From Actinoplanes sp. TBRC 11911 (GTDB taxonomy: Bacteria; Actinomycetota; Actinomycetes; Mycobacteriales; Micromonosporaceae): DNA of 64,000 nt. The stretch lies in contig NZ_JABBNC010000024.1 in NCBI RefSeq assembly GCF_012933445.1, positions 1-64,000 on the forward strand, written 5' to 3'. The notes below the pieces were generated by a model. That model made no database searches and was not told where the DNA came from. It was given only the letters and a program-made list of their open reading frames with translations. Shown one piece after another: positions 15,910 through 25,099 of this stretch; position 1 is the first letter of the stretch, and each line of letters opens with the position of its first letter. The translations under genes were made by a program, and so were the position numbers.

Positions 15910-18369
15910 ATGGCTCGCGGAGAATTGCGGATCTATCTCGGCGCCGCCCCCGGCGTCGGCAAGACCTACACCATGCTCGAAGAGGCGCACCGGCGGGCCG
16001 AACGCGGGACCGACGTGGTGATCGGCCTCATCGAGACCCATGGGCGCAAACACACCGCCGCCATGATCGGCGATCTGGAGGTGGTGCCCCGGCGGGAAGT
16101 GACCTACCGGGGTGCCACCTTCAGCGAGATGGACATCGACGCCGTGCTGGCCCGCAAGCCGGAGATCGCGGTGGTCGACGAGTACGCGCACACCAACATC
16201 CCCGGCTCTCGCAACGCCAAGCGCTGGCAGGACGTCCAGGAGCTGCTGGACGCCGGGATCAGCGTGCTCACCACGGTGAACGTGCAGCACCTGGAATCGC
16301 TCAACGACGTGGTCACCCAGATCACCGGCATCGAGCAGAAGGAAACCGTGCCGGACGCGATCGTGCGCCAGGCCGAGCAGGTCGAGCTCGTCGACATGAC
16401 GCCGGAGGCACTCCGCCGCCGGATGGCGCACGGCAACATCTACCAGCCCGAGAAGATCGACGCGGCGCTGGGCAACTACTTCCGGACCGGCAACCTCACC
16501 GCGCTGCGTGAGCTGGCCCTGCTGTGGCTGGCCGGCAAGGTGGACGATCAGCTGGATAAATACCGGGCCGACCACGGGATCGACAAGACCTGGGAAACCC
16601 GCGAGCGGGTGGTGGTCGGCCTGACCGGCGGTCCGGAGGGCGCCAGCCTGATCCGGCGCGCGGCCCGGATCGCCGCTCGCAACAAGGGCGCCGACCTGCT
16701 CGCGGTGCACGTGGCCCGCAACGACGGGCTGGCCGGCGCCAGCCCCGCCGAGCTGGCCAAGCAGCGGGTGCTCGTGGAGAGCCTCGGCGGCACGTACCAC
16801 CAGGTGGTCGGCGCCGACGTGCCGCGCGCCCTGCTCGATTTCGCCCGGGCGGTCAACGCCACCCAGATCGTGGTGGGTGCGAGCCGGCGCAGCAAGCTCG
16901 CCCAGGCGCTCACCGCCGGCGTCGGCGCGACCACCACCGCGCTGGCCGGCTCGATCGACGTGCACCTGGTCACGCACGAGCGGGCCCGCAAGGGCCGCAG
17001 CCTGCGCAGCGTCTCGCCGGCCCTCTCGCTGCGGCGGCGCATCGCCGGCTTCGCCCTGGTGGTGTTCGGCCTGCCCGCCCTGACCGGCCTGCTGCACGTG
17101 CTGCCGCCGATCAGCCTGACCAACGACATCCTGCTGTTCCTGTTCGCGGTCGTGGCGGTGTCGCTGGTCGGCGGGCTCTGGCCGGCGCTACTGGCCGCGG
17201 TGTTCGGCTCGCTGCTGCTGAACTGGTTCTTCACCCCGCCGATCGGCAGGTTCACCATCGCCGCCGCGGATAACCTGCTGGCCCTGGCCATCTTCGTGGC
17301 GGTGGGTCTGGCGGTGAGCTGGGTGGTGGACACCGCCGCCCGCAAGACCCGGCAGGCCGCGACGTCGTCCGCCGAGTCACAGACGCTGGCCACCATCGCG
17401 GGCAGCGTGATCCGTGGCGAACGGCTGCTGGAACGACTGCGCGAGACGTTCAGCCTCGACTCGGTGACGCTGCTCGAGGACGGCAAGGTGGCCTCCTGCG
17501 TGGGCGACCCGTGCACCGACCCGAACACCGCGGACGCCGAGGTCATCATCGACGACCACCACCGGCTGCTGCTGCGCGGGCACCCGCTGGACGCGTCCGA
17601 TCGCCGGATCCTGGAGGCGTTCGCGGCCCAGGCGGCGCTCGCGTTGCAGCAGGAACGGCTGAGCGCCGAGGCGGCCGCGGCCAAACCGCTGGCCGAGGCG
17701 GACAAGATGCGCACCGCCTTGCTGGCCGCGGTCAGCCACGATTTGCGGACGCCGCTGGCCAGCGCCAAGGCCGCCGTGGCCGGGCTGCTCAGCGACGAGG
17801 TGCACTTCGACGAGGAGGACCGGCACGAGCTGCTGGAAACCGCTGACGTGTCGCTCAACCGGCTGGACCGGCTGGTGGCCAACCTGCTCGACATGAGCCG
17901 GCTGCAGGCGGGCGTGCTCGGCATCACCGCGGTCGACGTCGGCCTGGAGGAGGTCGTGCCCCGGGCTCTCGACGACCTGGGCGGCACGGTCATCTCCCAG
18001 CTGCCGCCCGAATTGCCCGCGGTGCACGCCGATCCGGGTCTGCTGGAACGGATTCTGGTGAACGTCATCGGCAACGCGTTGCGCTACAGCCCGCACGACC
18101 AGCCGCCGGTGATCACCGGCAGCACCTTCGGCGACAGCGTCGAGCTGCGCGTCATCGATCACGGCCCGGGCATCCCGGAAGACCGGTGGGACGACGTGTT
18201 CCTGCCCTTCCAGCGGCTCGGCGACCACGACAACCACACCGGCGTCGGGCTCGGCCTGGCCCTCTCCCGCGGCTTGACCGAGGCGATGGGCGGCACCCTC
18301 ACGCCGTCAGCAACACCCGGAGGCGGTCTCACCATGGTTCTCTCCTTGCCGGCCGGCGGTCTTTCATGA
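15910..18369 (+). CDS. kdpD: Osmosensitive K+ channel sensor histidine kinase
   Basis: KdpD senses potassium limitation and phosphorylates KdpE. The 819-residue protein shows all domains in order: the N-terminal KdpD domain with GAAPGVGKTYTM (residues 11-22) and a VVDEYAHTNIPGSRN Walker B-like segment, a universal-stress-protein-like domain (about 235-360), four membrane spans (about 375-480), a GAF-like region, the HisKA site VSHDLRTPL with His610, and the HATPase with NVIGNALRYSP, DHGPGIPE and GVGLGLALS. Length is slightly below the E. coli protein (894). Its stop overlaps the kdpE start (ATGA). Confidence 0.96.
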   Translation: MARGELRIYLGAAPGVGKTYTMLEEAHRRAERGTDVVIGLIETHGRKHTAAMIGDLEVVPRREVTYRGATFSEMDIDAVLARKPEIAVVDEYAHTNIPGSRNAKRWQDVQELLDAGISVLTTVNVQHLESLNDVVTQITGIEQKETVPDAIVRQAEQVELVDMTPEALRRRMAHGNIYQPEKIDAALGNYFRTGNLTALRELALLWLAGKVDDQLDKYRADHGIDKTWETRERVVVGLTGGPEGASLIRRAARIAARNKGADLLAVHVARNDGLAGASPAELAKQRVLVESLGGTYHQVVGADVPRALLDFARAVNATQIVVGASRRSKLAQALTAGVGATTTALAGSIDVHLVTHERARKGRSLRSVSPALSLRRRIAGFALVVFGLPALTGLLHVLPPISLTNDILLFLFAVVAVSLVGGLWPALLAAVFGSLLLNWFFTPPIGRFTIAAADNLLALAIFVAVGLAVSWVVDTAARKTRQAATSSAESQTLATIAGSVIRGERLLERLRETFSLDSVTLLEDGKVASCVGDPCTDPNTADAEVIIDDHHRLLLRGHPLDASDRRILEAFAAQAALALQQERLSAEAAAAKPLAEADKMRTALLAAVSHDLRTPLASAKAAVAGLLSDEVHFDEEDRHELLETADVSLNRLDRLVANLLDMSRLQAGVLGITAVDVGLEEVVPRALDDLGGTVISQLPPELPAVHADPGLLERILVNVIGNALRYSPHDQPPVITGSTFGDSVELRVIDHGPGIPEDRWDDVFLPFQRLGDHDNHTGVGLGLALSRGLTEAMGGTLTPSATPGGGLTMVLSLPAGGLS

Positions 18370-19043
18370 CCCGGATCCTGGTCGTCGACGATGAACCCCA
18401 ACTAGTACGAGCGGTACGCATCAACCTGCGAGCCCGGGGCTACGAGGTGGACACCGCACCGGACGGCGGGACCGCGCTGCGGCTGGCCGCGCACCGGCCA
18501 CCGGACCTGGTCGTGCTCGACCTCGGCCTGCCCGACGTGGAGGGCGCCGAGGTGATCCGCGGGCTGCGCGGCTGGAGCTCGGTGCCGATCATCGTGCTCT
18601 CCGGCCGGGTGGACAGCGCCGACAAGGTGGCCGCCCTGGACGCCGGCGCGGACGACTACATGACCAAGCCGTTCGGCGTGGACGAGCTGCTCGCCCGGAT
18701 CCGCGCGGTGACCCGGCGGCTGCACCCGGCCGGCTCGGCCGACCCGATCGTGACGATCGGCGACCACACGGTGGATTTGGCGGCCCGAACCGTGTCCGGC
18801 GGCGTGAAGCTGACCCCGACCGAATGGCAGCTGCTGGAATACCTGCTGCGCAACCCCGGCAAGCTGATCGGGCGGCGCACGCTGCTGCGTGACCTGTGGG
18901 GCCCGCAGTACCAGACCGAGACGAACTACCTGCGGCAATACATGGCCCGGCTGCGCCGCAAGCTGGAACGCGACCCGGCCCACCCGGCACACCTGCGCAC
19001 CGAACCCGGGATGGGGTACCGGTTCGACCCGGGCGCATCCTGA
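18366..19043 (+). CDS. kdpE: Response regulator KdpE (OmpR family)
   Basis: This 225-residue activator receives phosphate from KdpD and should activate the kdp promoter. The receiver domain has VVDDEP (Asp8, Asp9), the phosphoacceptor Asp52 in LVVLDLGLP and Lys101 in MTKPFG. The C-terminal winged helix (about 130-225) has LTPTEWQLLEYLLRNPGKLI and YLRQYMARLRRKLE. The ATG at 18366 overlaps the kdpD stop and begins right at the receiver fold. Its location at the end of the operon differs little from the E. coli order. Confidence 0.96.
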   Translation: MTRILVVDDEPQLVRAVRINLRARGYEVDTAPDGGTALRLAAHRPPDLVVLDLGLPDVEGAEVIRGLRGWSSVPIIVLSGRVDSADKVAALDAGADDYMTKPFGVDELLARIRAVTRRLHPAGSADPIVTIGDHTVDLAARTVSGGVKLTPTEWQLLEYLLRNPGKLIGRRTLLRDLWGPQYQTETNYLRQYMARLRRKLERDPAHPAHLRTEPGMGYRFDPGAS

Positions 19044-19074
19044 CCGTGCTTACGCGCGTTAGCCGGGCGTGCGA

Positions 19075-20172
19075 ATGTCAACGGTGGTCGCCGGCCTCGC
19101 GGCCCTCGCGACCCTTTCGGTGGCGTGCCCGGCGGCCGCGGCGGTCGGCAGCGCGGCCGGCGCCACTCCGTCGTTCAACGGATCGGTCTACGCGATCGCG
19201 TATCGGGGCGACACCGTATACGTCGGCGGGTCGTTCACCCGTGCCTTGAACGACGGCCGGTCGGTCGCCCGCGAGCACCTGGCGGCCTTCGACGCCACCA
19301 GCGGCAAGCTGCTCGACTGGGCGCCCTCGGCCGACGACACCGTGCGCGCCCTGGCCGTCGCCGGGGACTCGGTCTACGCCGGCGGGGACTTCAACGAGGT
19401 CGACGGCGACCGGCGGGACGCGCTGGCCGGGATCGACGCGGACAGCGGTTCGGTGGAGAGCTTCGAGCACGGGGTGGACGGCGGCGTGCGGACCCTCGCG
19501 GTCGGCGACGGCCGGTTGTACGCGGCCGGGTCGATCAGCCGGGTGGACGGCTCCGCCCGGTCGCGGGCCGCGGCGTTCTCGCTGGAAACCGGGGTGCTCG
19601 ACGCTTCGTGGGCGCCCCGGCTGGACAACACGGTGAACTCGCTCGCCTACTACGACGGGCAGGTCTACCTCGGCGGGAGCTTCCGGCACCGGCTGTCGCG
19701 TGTGGACGCCGCCACCGGTTCGCTCGACGACGACTTCCGTCCCGCGCCGCCGGCCATGGTGCACTCGGTGGCGGTGGACCGGGACGGCGTCTTCGCGGCC
19801 ATGGGCGGGCCGGGCGGTCGCGCCGCCGCGTACGACCTGGACGGCGACGCGCGCTGGACCCGGGTGTTCGACGGCGACGCGCAGGCGATCGCGGTGCTGG
19901 ACGGCACGGCGTACGTGGGCGGGCATTTCGACCACGCCTGCGCGGCCGGCGACGAGGCCGGCAACGGCGAGTGCGACGGCGAGTCGGTGTCCCGGGTCAA
20001 GCTGGCCGCGGTCGAGCCGGAGGGGTCGCTCAGCGACTGGGCGCCGCAGGCGAACGGCATCGCCGGCGTTCGCGCGATCGCGGTGGATCCGGCCCGTGGC
20101 ACGGTCGCGGCGGGCGGCGACTTCACCGCGATCGGCGGGCAGACCCAGAGGCGCTTCGCCGCGTTCGGCTGA
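19075..20172 (+). CDS. Secreted beta-propeller protein
   Basis: The 365-residue product has a signal peptide (MSTVVAGLAALATLSVACPA then AAA) and about six repeats of a 45-residue blade. Each carries a pattern like VYVGGSFTR, VYAGGDFNE, LYAAGSIS, VYLGGSFRH, AYVGGHFDH and VAAGGDFTA. Delta-60/PQQ-like propellers of this type are extracellular, often protein- or sugar-binding. No catalytic residues are evident. A GTG at 19069 is an alternative start. Its stop overlaps the start of the following LamG protein (TGATG), so both are made from one transcript and may act together outside the cell. Confidence 0.78.
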   Translation: MSTVVAGLAALATLSVACPAAAAVGSAAGATPSFNGSVYAIAYRGDTVYVGGSFTRALNDGRSVAREHLAAFDATSGKLLDWAPSADDTVRALAVAGDSVYAGGDFNEVDGDRRDALAGIDADSGSVESFEHGVDGGVRTLAVGDGRLYAAGSISRVDGSARSRAAAFSLETGVLDASWAPRLDNTVNSLAYYDGQVYLGGSFRHRLSRVDAATGSLDDDFRPAPPAMVHSVAVDRDGVFAAMGGPGGRAAAYDLDGDARWTRVFDGDAQAIAVLDGTAYVGGHFDHACAAGDEAGNGECDGESVSRVKLAAVEPEGSLSDWAPQANGIAGVRAIAVDPARGTVAAGGDFTAIGGQTQRRFAAFG

Positions 20173-20885
20173 TGGTGTCCCGAGCAGCGTTTTTCACCGC
20201 CGTGCTGGTGCTCGCCGGCACCGCGATGGGTCCGGCCCAGGCCGCGCCGGCCACCGGCGACGTCGTCCGGTACACGTTCGACGGCGCGTTCCCGCTGGCC
20301 GACGACTCCGGCAACGGTCACGACCTGACCCCCGTGTCCCGGCACGGCGGCAGTTACACCACGGTCGCGCACGACGGGGGCAGCGCGCTGGCGTTCCCGC
20401 CGCCGTGCGACGACGAGCCGTGCCCGCGCATCGCGCTGCGCTCGGCGACCACGACGGGGCTGAACCCGGGCCGCCACCCGCTGCGCTACGGCGCGTCGGT
20501 GCGGCTCGCCGCGGACGAGACCACCAAGGGCGAAAACGTCCTGCAGAAGGGCTATTCGGCGATGGGCAGCCAGTACAAGCTGCAGATCGACGGCGCTCAG
20601 GGGCGTCCCAGCTGCGTGCTGGTGGGCGATCGCAGCCCGATGATCCACCTGGCGGTCAGCTCGGTGTCGGTGGCCGACGATCGCTGGCACACGCTGGAAT
20701 GCCGTCGCTCCGGGTCACACCTGGTGATTCTGGTGGACGACCGGCTGCGCGGCGCGACGCTCATCCCGGTGAACCTGGCCGTGCGCAACGACATGCCGGT
20801 CAGCGTCGGCGGCAAGGGTTCCTATCTCGACAACGACCAGTTCCAAGGCGTCCTGGACGAGGTCTGGGTGTCGATCGATCACTGA
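20172..20885 (+). CDS. Secreted LamG/concanavalin-like domain protein
   Basis: This 237-residue protein has a signal peptide (AAFFTAVLVLAGTAMGPAQA) and then a single laminin-G/concanavalin-type jelly-roll domain. Matching segments are YTFDGAFPLADDSGNGHDLT, ENVLQKGYSAMGSQYKLQI, HTLECRRSG and FQGVLDEVWVS. Such domains bind carbohydrates or cell-surface ligands. Two close cysteines (CDDEPCP) could form a disulfide. It is translationally coupled to the propeller gene. The last 7 coding bases overlap the convergent DUF1707 gene. Function is inferred only from fold. Confidence 0.8.
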   Translation: MVSRAAFFTAVLVLAGTAMGPAQAAPATGDVVRYTFDGAFPLADDSGNGHDLTPVSRHGGSYTTVAHDGGSALAFPPPCDDEPCPRIALRSATTTGLNPGRHPLRYGASVRLAADETTKGENVLQKGYSAMGSQYKLQIDGAQGRPSCVLVGDRSPMIHLAVSSVSVADDRWHTLECRRSGSHLVILVDDRLRGATLIPVNLAVRNDMPVSVGGKGSYLDNDQFQGVLDEVWVSIDH

Positions 20886-21439
20886 GGTAACGCGTACGGC
20901 TTGGAAACGACCTCGACCGAGCTGAACCACGTCTGAAGCCGGACCCGGATCGCGGGTGTGCCCGGCACGCGCGGCACCGGCGCGAGCTGCATGCTCCGCG
21001 AGGAGAAGATCGCCGCGCCGGTGAGCTCGACCTCGACCCCCTCGGGCACGATCACCTTGACCTCACCGAAATAGCAGCCGCCGGCGATCTCGACCTCCGG
21101 CTCGTCGACGATCATGCTGCGCAGGTCGAGCTCGGTGCTCCCGAAGACCGTCCGGACCGCCAGCCGCGGCGAGCGCATCCGCCAGCGACCGCGCCGCTTG
21201 TTCTCACTGAAGACGGTGACCACCCGCTCGACGGTGACCGACGAGCCGACGACCGGCGCGGGCAGAAGATCGGCCGTGGCCCGCACCATCTCGTCATGCG
21301 TCTCGGCGGCCCACACGGCACCCACCCGCACCCCGAACTCTTCCAGCGTGAGCCGGCCGTCGCCGCAGGCCCGCTGTAGCACCTCGGCAGCGCGCTGACG
21401 ATCGTCATCCGACGGTGGCACCGGCACGGGTGAACTCAC
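20879..21439 (-). CDS. DUF1707 domain protein with LiaF-like C-terminus
   Basis: The 186-residue protein starts with the actinobacterial DUF1707 module (residues 7-60: DDDRQRAAEVLQRACGDGRL then LEEFGVRVGAVWAAET), a short helical domain found at the N-terminus of many cell-envelope proteins. The second half (about 100-180) is a beta-rich LiaF/DUF2154-like domain with repeated V-x-VPEGVEVELTG patterns. There is no membrane span, so it is probably cytosolic or peripheral. The role is unknown; related proteins are linked to envelope stress. It is convergent with the LamG gene and overlaps it by 7 bases. Confidence 0.82.
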   Translation of the reverse strand: MSSPVPVPPSDDDRQRAAEVLQRACGDGRLTLEEFGVRVGAVWAAETHDEMVRATADLLPAPVVGSSVTVERVVTVFSENKRRGRWRMRSPRLAVRTVFGSTELDLRSMIVDEPEVEIAGGCYFGEVKVIVPEGVEVELTGAAIFSSRSMQLAPVPRVPGTPAIRVRLQTWFSSVEVVSKPYALPQ

Positions 21440-21511
21440 GTCGTGATCCTAGGGGGTAACGCGATGGTTCGCTGTCCCGTCACACGTTGACCCGACCGCC
21501 ACGGCGACGCG

Positions 21512-21781
21512 CTATGCCAGCAGATCTTCCGTCAGGAACTCGGAGAACAGGCTCCGGTCGGAGCTGTGGAAGTAGTGCCCATGGGTCTTCATGACCGTTT
21601 CGATGCTGTCGGCACCCACCAGGACGATCTCGAACTTGTCCAGCTTGCCCCGATGGTCGGCCTCAGCCTGCCCGTAGGCAGTCGTTGCAGCATTACTATC
21701 CGTAAACTCTTGCTGCCCGATGAGCTTGCCCTCATCGAAGCTGTACACGAGCAGGAAGTAGACAGTGCGGTGCCTTTCCAT
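21512..21781 (-). CDS. Hypothetical protein downstream of the RelA/SpoT gene
   Basis: This 89-residue acidic protein begins MERHRTVYFLLVYSFDEGKL and has no membrane span or recognised motif. It ends with SEFLTEDLLA. It lies 14 bases downstream of the RelA/SpoT reading frame on the same strand, so the pair forms a likely two-gene operon. The stretch is visibly more A/T-rich than its surroundings, as is the RelA/SpoT gene. It might modulate or neutralise the synthetase, as antitoxins do for toxic small alarmone synthetases, but this is inferred from arrangement only. Confidence 0.6.
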   Translation of the reverse strand: MERHRTVYFLLVYSFDEGKLIGQQEFTDSNAATTAYGQAEADHRGKLDKFEIVLVGADSIETVMKTHGHYFHSSDRSLFSEFLTEDLLA

Positions 21782-21795
21782 CCGAACTCCTCCTG

Positions 21796-22552
21796 TCAGC
21801 TTGCGTAGTACCCGGCTTCGATGACGGCCTTGCGCGCAACGTTGAACCGATCGATCAGCGCTGCTGGCACTTCTTTACCATACTCGCGAAGGAAGATCAC
21901 CTCGCCGGCGGCGGCGAAGTACTCGACCATCTCCGCTGGTCCGGCACCGTCCTTGAGGGTAAGCCCCAACCTGCCATCAGCTGCCTCTACGGCGTCCGGC
22001 AGCGCCACGCCGGGGAGGTTCACGCTCCGCCCACTCTTGTTGGCCACGAGTCCGCAGCTGGACCTCGATGGCTCGACCGTCTCGTTCAACGACTAGGTGC
22101 ACGGCGCGGTAACCGATGTCTTTAGGGCTCTCGATGTAATCCCGTGGATCCCTTATCAGTTGCGAGCGCCAGTTCTTCATGATCCGGGCTCGGACCTTTT
22201 CCAACTGGGGGCCGTCAAGCAATACCGACCGCACGCCACCAACATCCTCCAGACTCGCAAGCGGCATGTTGGGCATCCGATGCAGCTTTCGGACGATGCG
22301 CGGCACTCGCTTGAGTCGCTGAGTGACCGCCTCGTCCGCCAGCTCCGTGCGCACCATGCTCGTCAGGCCCGACCTCACTTTAAGCATCGGGTAGGCGTGG
22401 GCCGCACGGAACTGCCGGACCACCTCGATCGCATGTTCAATCTCAGACTCGTCGGTCATCGTTAACTGCCCGTACATCGCCCTCTTCAGCAGCTTGCCGC
22501 ATTTGTTGATCTGAGTCTTGCTAGGCAGTTCCAGGTTTACGGAGTCCATCAT
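21796..22552 (-). pseudogene. RelA/SpoT synthetase-domain protein, frameshifted
   Basis: The first frame (start 22552, GAGGA ribosome-binding site) gives 175 residues of a (p)ppGpp synthetase without an HD hydrolase domain. Motifs are RLKRVPRIVRKLHR, LEDVGGVR, DYIESPKDIGYRAVHLVV and IEVQLRTRGQQEWA. After EWA (near 22028) the frame runs into an arginine-rich tail and stops at 21977. The other frame continues with DAVEAADGRLGLTLKDGAGP and ends ALIDRFNVARKAVIEAGYYA, the expected C-terminal helices. Removing about 31 bases (21997-22027), or shifting one base, restores one protein. It may be a real inactivation, a programmed shift or a sequence error. All catalytic motifs lie before the break. Confidence 0.75.
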
Positions 22553-22815
22553 GTCCTCATCGATCGTCCTCGCCCGATGTCATGCTACGGACCAGAGCCA
22601 AGCGATTTATCGGGCGGCATAACGCATCCCGGGGACGTCTGTCTACAGTAGTAACCTCTCGCGCAGTAGAAAGCTCTTTCTGATGTGATTAACCTGCCTT
22701 GCGGCGGTGAGCGGCTAGCAACGGCGGTGAAGTGGACTTTGGCGCAGGTCATACTTGTATGGCCGCGCAGAATTCACCCCGTCTCGTCAAGCACTGACTC
22801 CATAGCGCCAGCGAA

Positions 22816-23667
22816 CTACAGCAACGGGCGCAAGTTTTCGTACGCCCAGGCGTCCAACGTGGTCGGCGTGGTGGTGAGCAGGTCGCGCGGCTGCTCGGGG
22901 CGGAAGTTGTCGCGGACGCCCGCGGGCATGCTGACCACGCCGGTGATCGCCTTGTCGCTCATGCCCTCGGCGCGCAACGTGGCCGCCATCGCCTCGTCGG
23001 TGATCTCCTCGACCGTGATCGGGCGTCCGACGGCGGCGCCGATCGTCGCGGCCACCTCGTCCCACGAGAGGTCGGCGGGCCCGTGCACGGCGGTGACCTT
23101 GTGGCCGGACCAGTTCGCGGCGAGCAACCGGACGGCGGCCACCTCGGCGACGTCGCGCGGGTCGACCCACGGCATCCGGTGGTCGGGGCGCATCGTGGTC
23201 TTCAGCGTGCCGGTGCGCAGCGAGTCGAGCGAGCCCATCAGGTTGGTGAAGTAGTTGCCGCAGCGCAGCGTCAGCACGTCAGCGCCGGACGAGGCGAACT
23301 GGTCCTCGTTGCGGGCCAGGCCGTCGATCAGGCCGGCGCCGTGCCGGCGTTCCGCGCCGATGCTGCTGATCTGCACGATTCTCGGTACGCCCGCGGCGGC
23401 CGCGTTGGCGCCCATCGTTTCCATGTCGGCCTGCGGGTCCGGGGTGCCGAAGTTCTCCGGCGTGGCCCAGAACAGCGCGTCGGCACCCTTGAGCGCGTCC
23501 GCGACGAAACCGGCGTCGAGCAGGTCGCCCTGCCGCACGTCTAAATCACGAAATTTGAGTCGGGAAGGGTCGCGGGCCAGCACGCGTGGCCGCATGCCCG
23601 CCTGCACCAGCAACTGCAGAACCCGCGACCCGACATTTCCGGTGGGCGTGACGACAGCGATAGTCAT
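22816..23667 (-). CDS. NmrA-like NAD(P)-binding protein
   Basis: The 283-residue protein has an atypical SDR Rossmann fold with TPTGNVGSRVLQLLV (residues 7-21) for NAD(P) binding. It lacks the Tyr-x3-Lys pair of classical SDRs and matches the NmrA/HSCARG group of redox-sensing or quinone-reducing proteins: LFWATPENFG, VQISSIGAERR, LRCGNYFTNL, PWVDPRDVAEVAA and ITVEEITDEAMAATL. It follows the isomerase-like gene by 16 bases and could be the last gene of the rhamnose operon. An ATG at 23679 is an alternative start. Substrate and role are unknown. Confidence 0.8.
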   Translation of the reverse strand: MTIAVVTPTGNVGSRVLQLLVQAGMRPRVLARDPSRLKFRDLDVRQGDLLDAGFVADALKGADALFWATPENFGTPDPQADMETMGANAAAAGVPRIVQISSIGAERRHGAGLIDGLARNEDQFASSGADVLTLRCGNYFTNLMGSLDSLRTGTLKTTMRPDHRMPWVDPRDVAEVAAVRLLAANWSGHKVTAVHGPADLSWDEVAATIGAAVGRPITVEEITDEAMAATLRAEGMSDKAITGVVSMPAGVRDNFRPEQPRDLLTTTPTTLDAWAYENLRPLL

Positions 23668-23683
23668 TCTTCTATTCATAGGG

Positions 23684-25099
23684 TCAAACCTGGCGGAAGT
23701 CGATCCCCAGCAGGCTCGCCGCCGCCCGGTAGTCGGCCGCCCGGTGGCCCACCGACAGCGACCAGTGGTGCCCGACCCCGGACGCGCTCCAGTCGTCGAC
23801 CCACTCCCCCGGGTCACGGCCGAAGTCGACCCGCGAGGTCGTGTTGCCGATCGCCAGCAACGGCCCGTCCACCACCGTCCCCTCGCCGGCGATGAACGAC
23901 AGCGAACCGTCCCGGTCCTGGCCCAGGCCCAGCAGGGTGACGGGTCCGTGGCGTACGTCGAACTCGACGCTCACGCCCCACCCCCGCTTGCCGTGATAGA
24001 CGCCCAGCCCGCGCAGCAACGGCTGTTTCGACGAGACCGCCAGGTGCGCCGGGCCGTCGTGGCCCATCTCCACCACGCCGTCGGTGAAGTTCAGCGCCTG
24101 GATCTCGCAGAACGACCCGCCGGCGCCGGCCACCTGGGTGGCCAGCTGCGCGACGGTGGTCCGCAGCTCGTACTCGCCGGTCGTCGGAATGCCGCGGGCG
24201 GTGAGCAGCGACGCGCCCAGGATCATCCCGGCGCCCAGCCGCTCGTGCATCTCGCCGTCCAGCCCGCGGTGGTAGTAGGCGAGGCTGTCCAGCGCGAAGT
24301 CGTCGGCGAGCCGGTCCAGCCCGACCGAGACCTGGGCACCCCACGCGAAATCGTCGTCGTCGACCGATTCGTCCAGCGTGAAGATCTTGCGGGCCAGGTC
24401 CATCCGGTCGGCGATCTCGGCCGGGGTGACGGCCTGGACCCGGGTACGGAGGTCGTCGAACTCGAGCACCTCCACGTGCGACCCGAACGTGGCAGGCAGC
24501 AGCGTGAGGTCGGTGGAGACGTCGAGCATCCCCGGGTAGAGGTGTCCCATCAGGCCGTGCCGGGCGTGCCGTAACGCGGCCCGGATGTGCGCCGCCTGGA
24601 TCCACCGGGAGATGCGCTGCCAGGCCGCTTCCTGCCGGAGCCAGCCGGTGACCGAGCGGAACGGGATCCCGGCCCGGCGGAACAGGTTGCCGACCTCGGG
24701 CACCGGGCACTGGCCGCAGTACGCCAGCCAGGCGCCGGTGTCGAAGGTGGCGTGATCCATCCGTTCGGTCGGCTGCAGGTCGATGACCAGCACCGGCGTG
24801 TTCGACCGTTGCGCGATCGGCAGGATCATCGAGGAGGTCAGGTACGTGGTCAGGAACAGCACGATCAGATCGCAGTCGGCCTCCCGCAGTCGCGAGGCGG
24901 CCGCCGCCCCCTCCTGCGCGTCCGAGATGAACCCGACGTCGACGACGGTGGCGTCCATCTCGGCGAACCGTTCCGAGACGTAGCGGGCCGACTCCTGCAG
25001 CTGCGGCAACAGGTGCGGGAACTGCGGCCAGTACGTGCCGAGACCGCCGGCGACGAGTCCGATGCGGGTCTTCCGGCGCTGCTTCTGTTCCAAGATCAC
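23684..25099 (-). CDS. L-fucose/L-arabinose isomerase family protein
   Basis: This 471-residue protein has the fold of the fucose/arabinose isomerases: an N-terminal segment RIGLVAGGLGTYWPQFPHLL, DLIVLFLTTYLTSS, and a C-terminal catalytic region with FCEIQALNF, VEMGHDGPAHL and GVGHHWSLSVGH, which supply Glu and His residues suited to Mn2+ binding. It starts with GTG, overlapping the lutC stop by four bases. It is thus the sixth coupled gene of the rhamnose operon, although a dedicated rhamnose isomerase is encoded at 37978. It may convert a different deoxy- or pentose sugar. The assignment to the fold is firm; the substrate is unknown. Confidence 0.8.
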   Translation of the reverse strand: MILEQKQRRKTRIGLVAGGLGTYWPQFPHLLPQLQESARYVSERFAEMDATVVDVGFISDAQEGAAAASRLREADCDLIVLFLTTYLTSSMILPIAQRSNTPVLVIDLQPTERMDHATFDTGAWLAYCGQCPVPEVGNLFRRAGIPFRSVTGWLRQEAAWQRISRWIQAAHIRAALRHARHGLMGHLYPGMLDVSTDLTLLPATFGSHVEVLEFDDLRTRVQAVTPAEIADRMDLARKIFTLDESVDDDDFAWGAQVSVGLDRLADDFALDSLAYYHRGLDGEMHERLGAGMILGASLLTARGIPTTGEYELRTTVAQLATQVAGAGGSFCEIQALNFTDGVVEMGHDGPAHLAVSSKQPLLRGLGVYHGKRGWGVSVEFDVRHGPVTLLGLGQDRDGSLSFIAGEGTVVDGPLLAIGNTTSRVDFGRDPGEWVDDWSASGVGHHWSLSVGHRAADYRAAASLLGIDFRQV

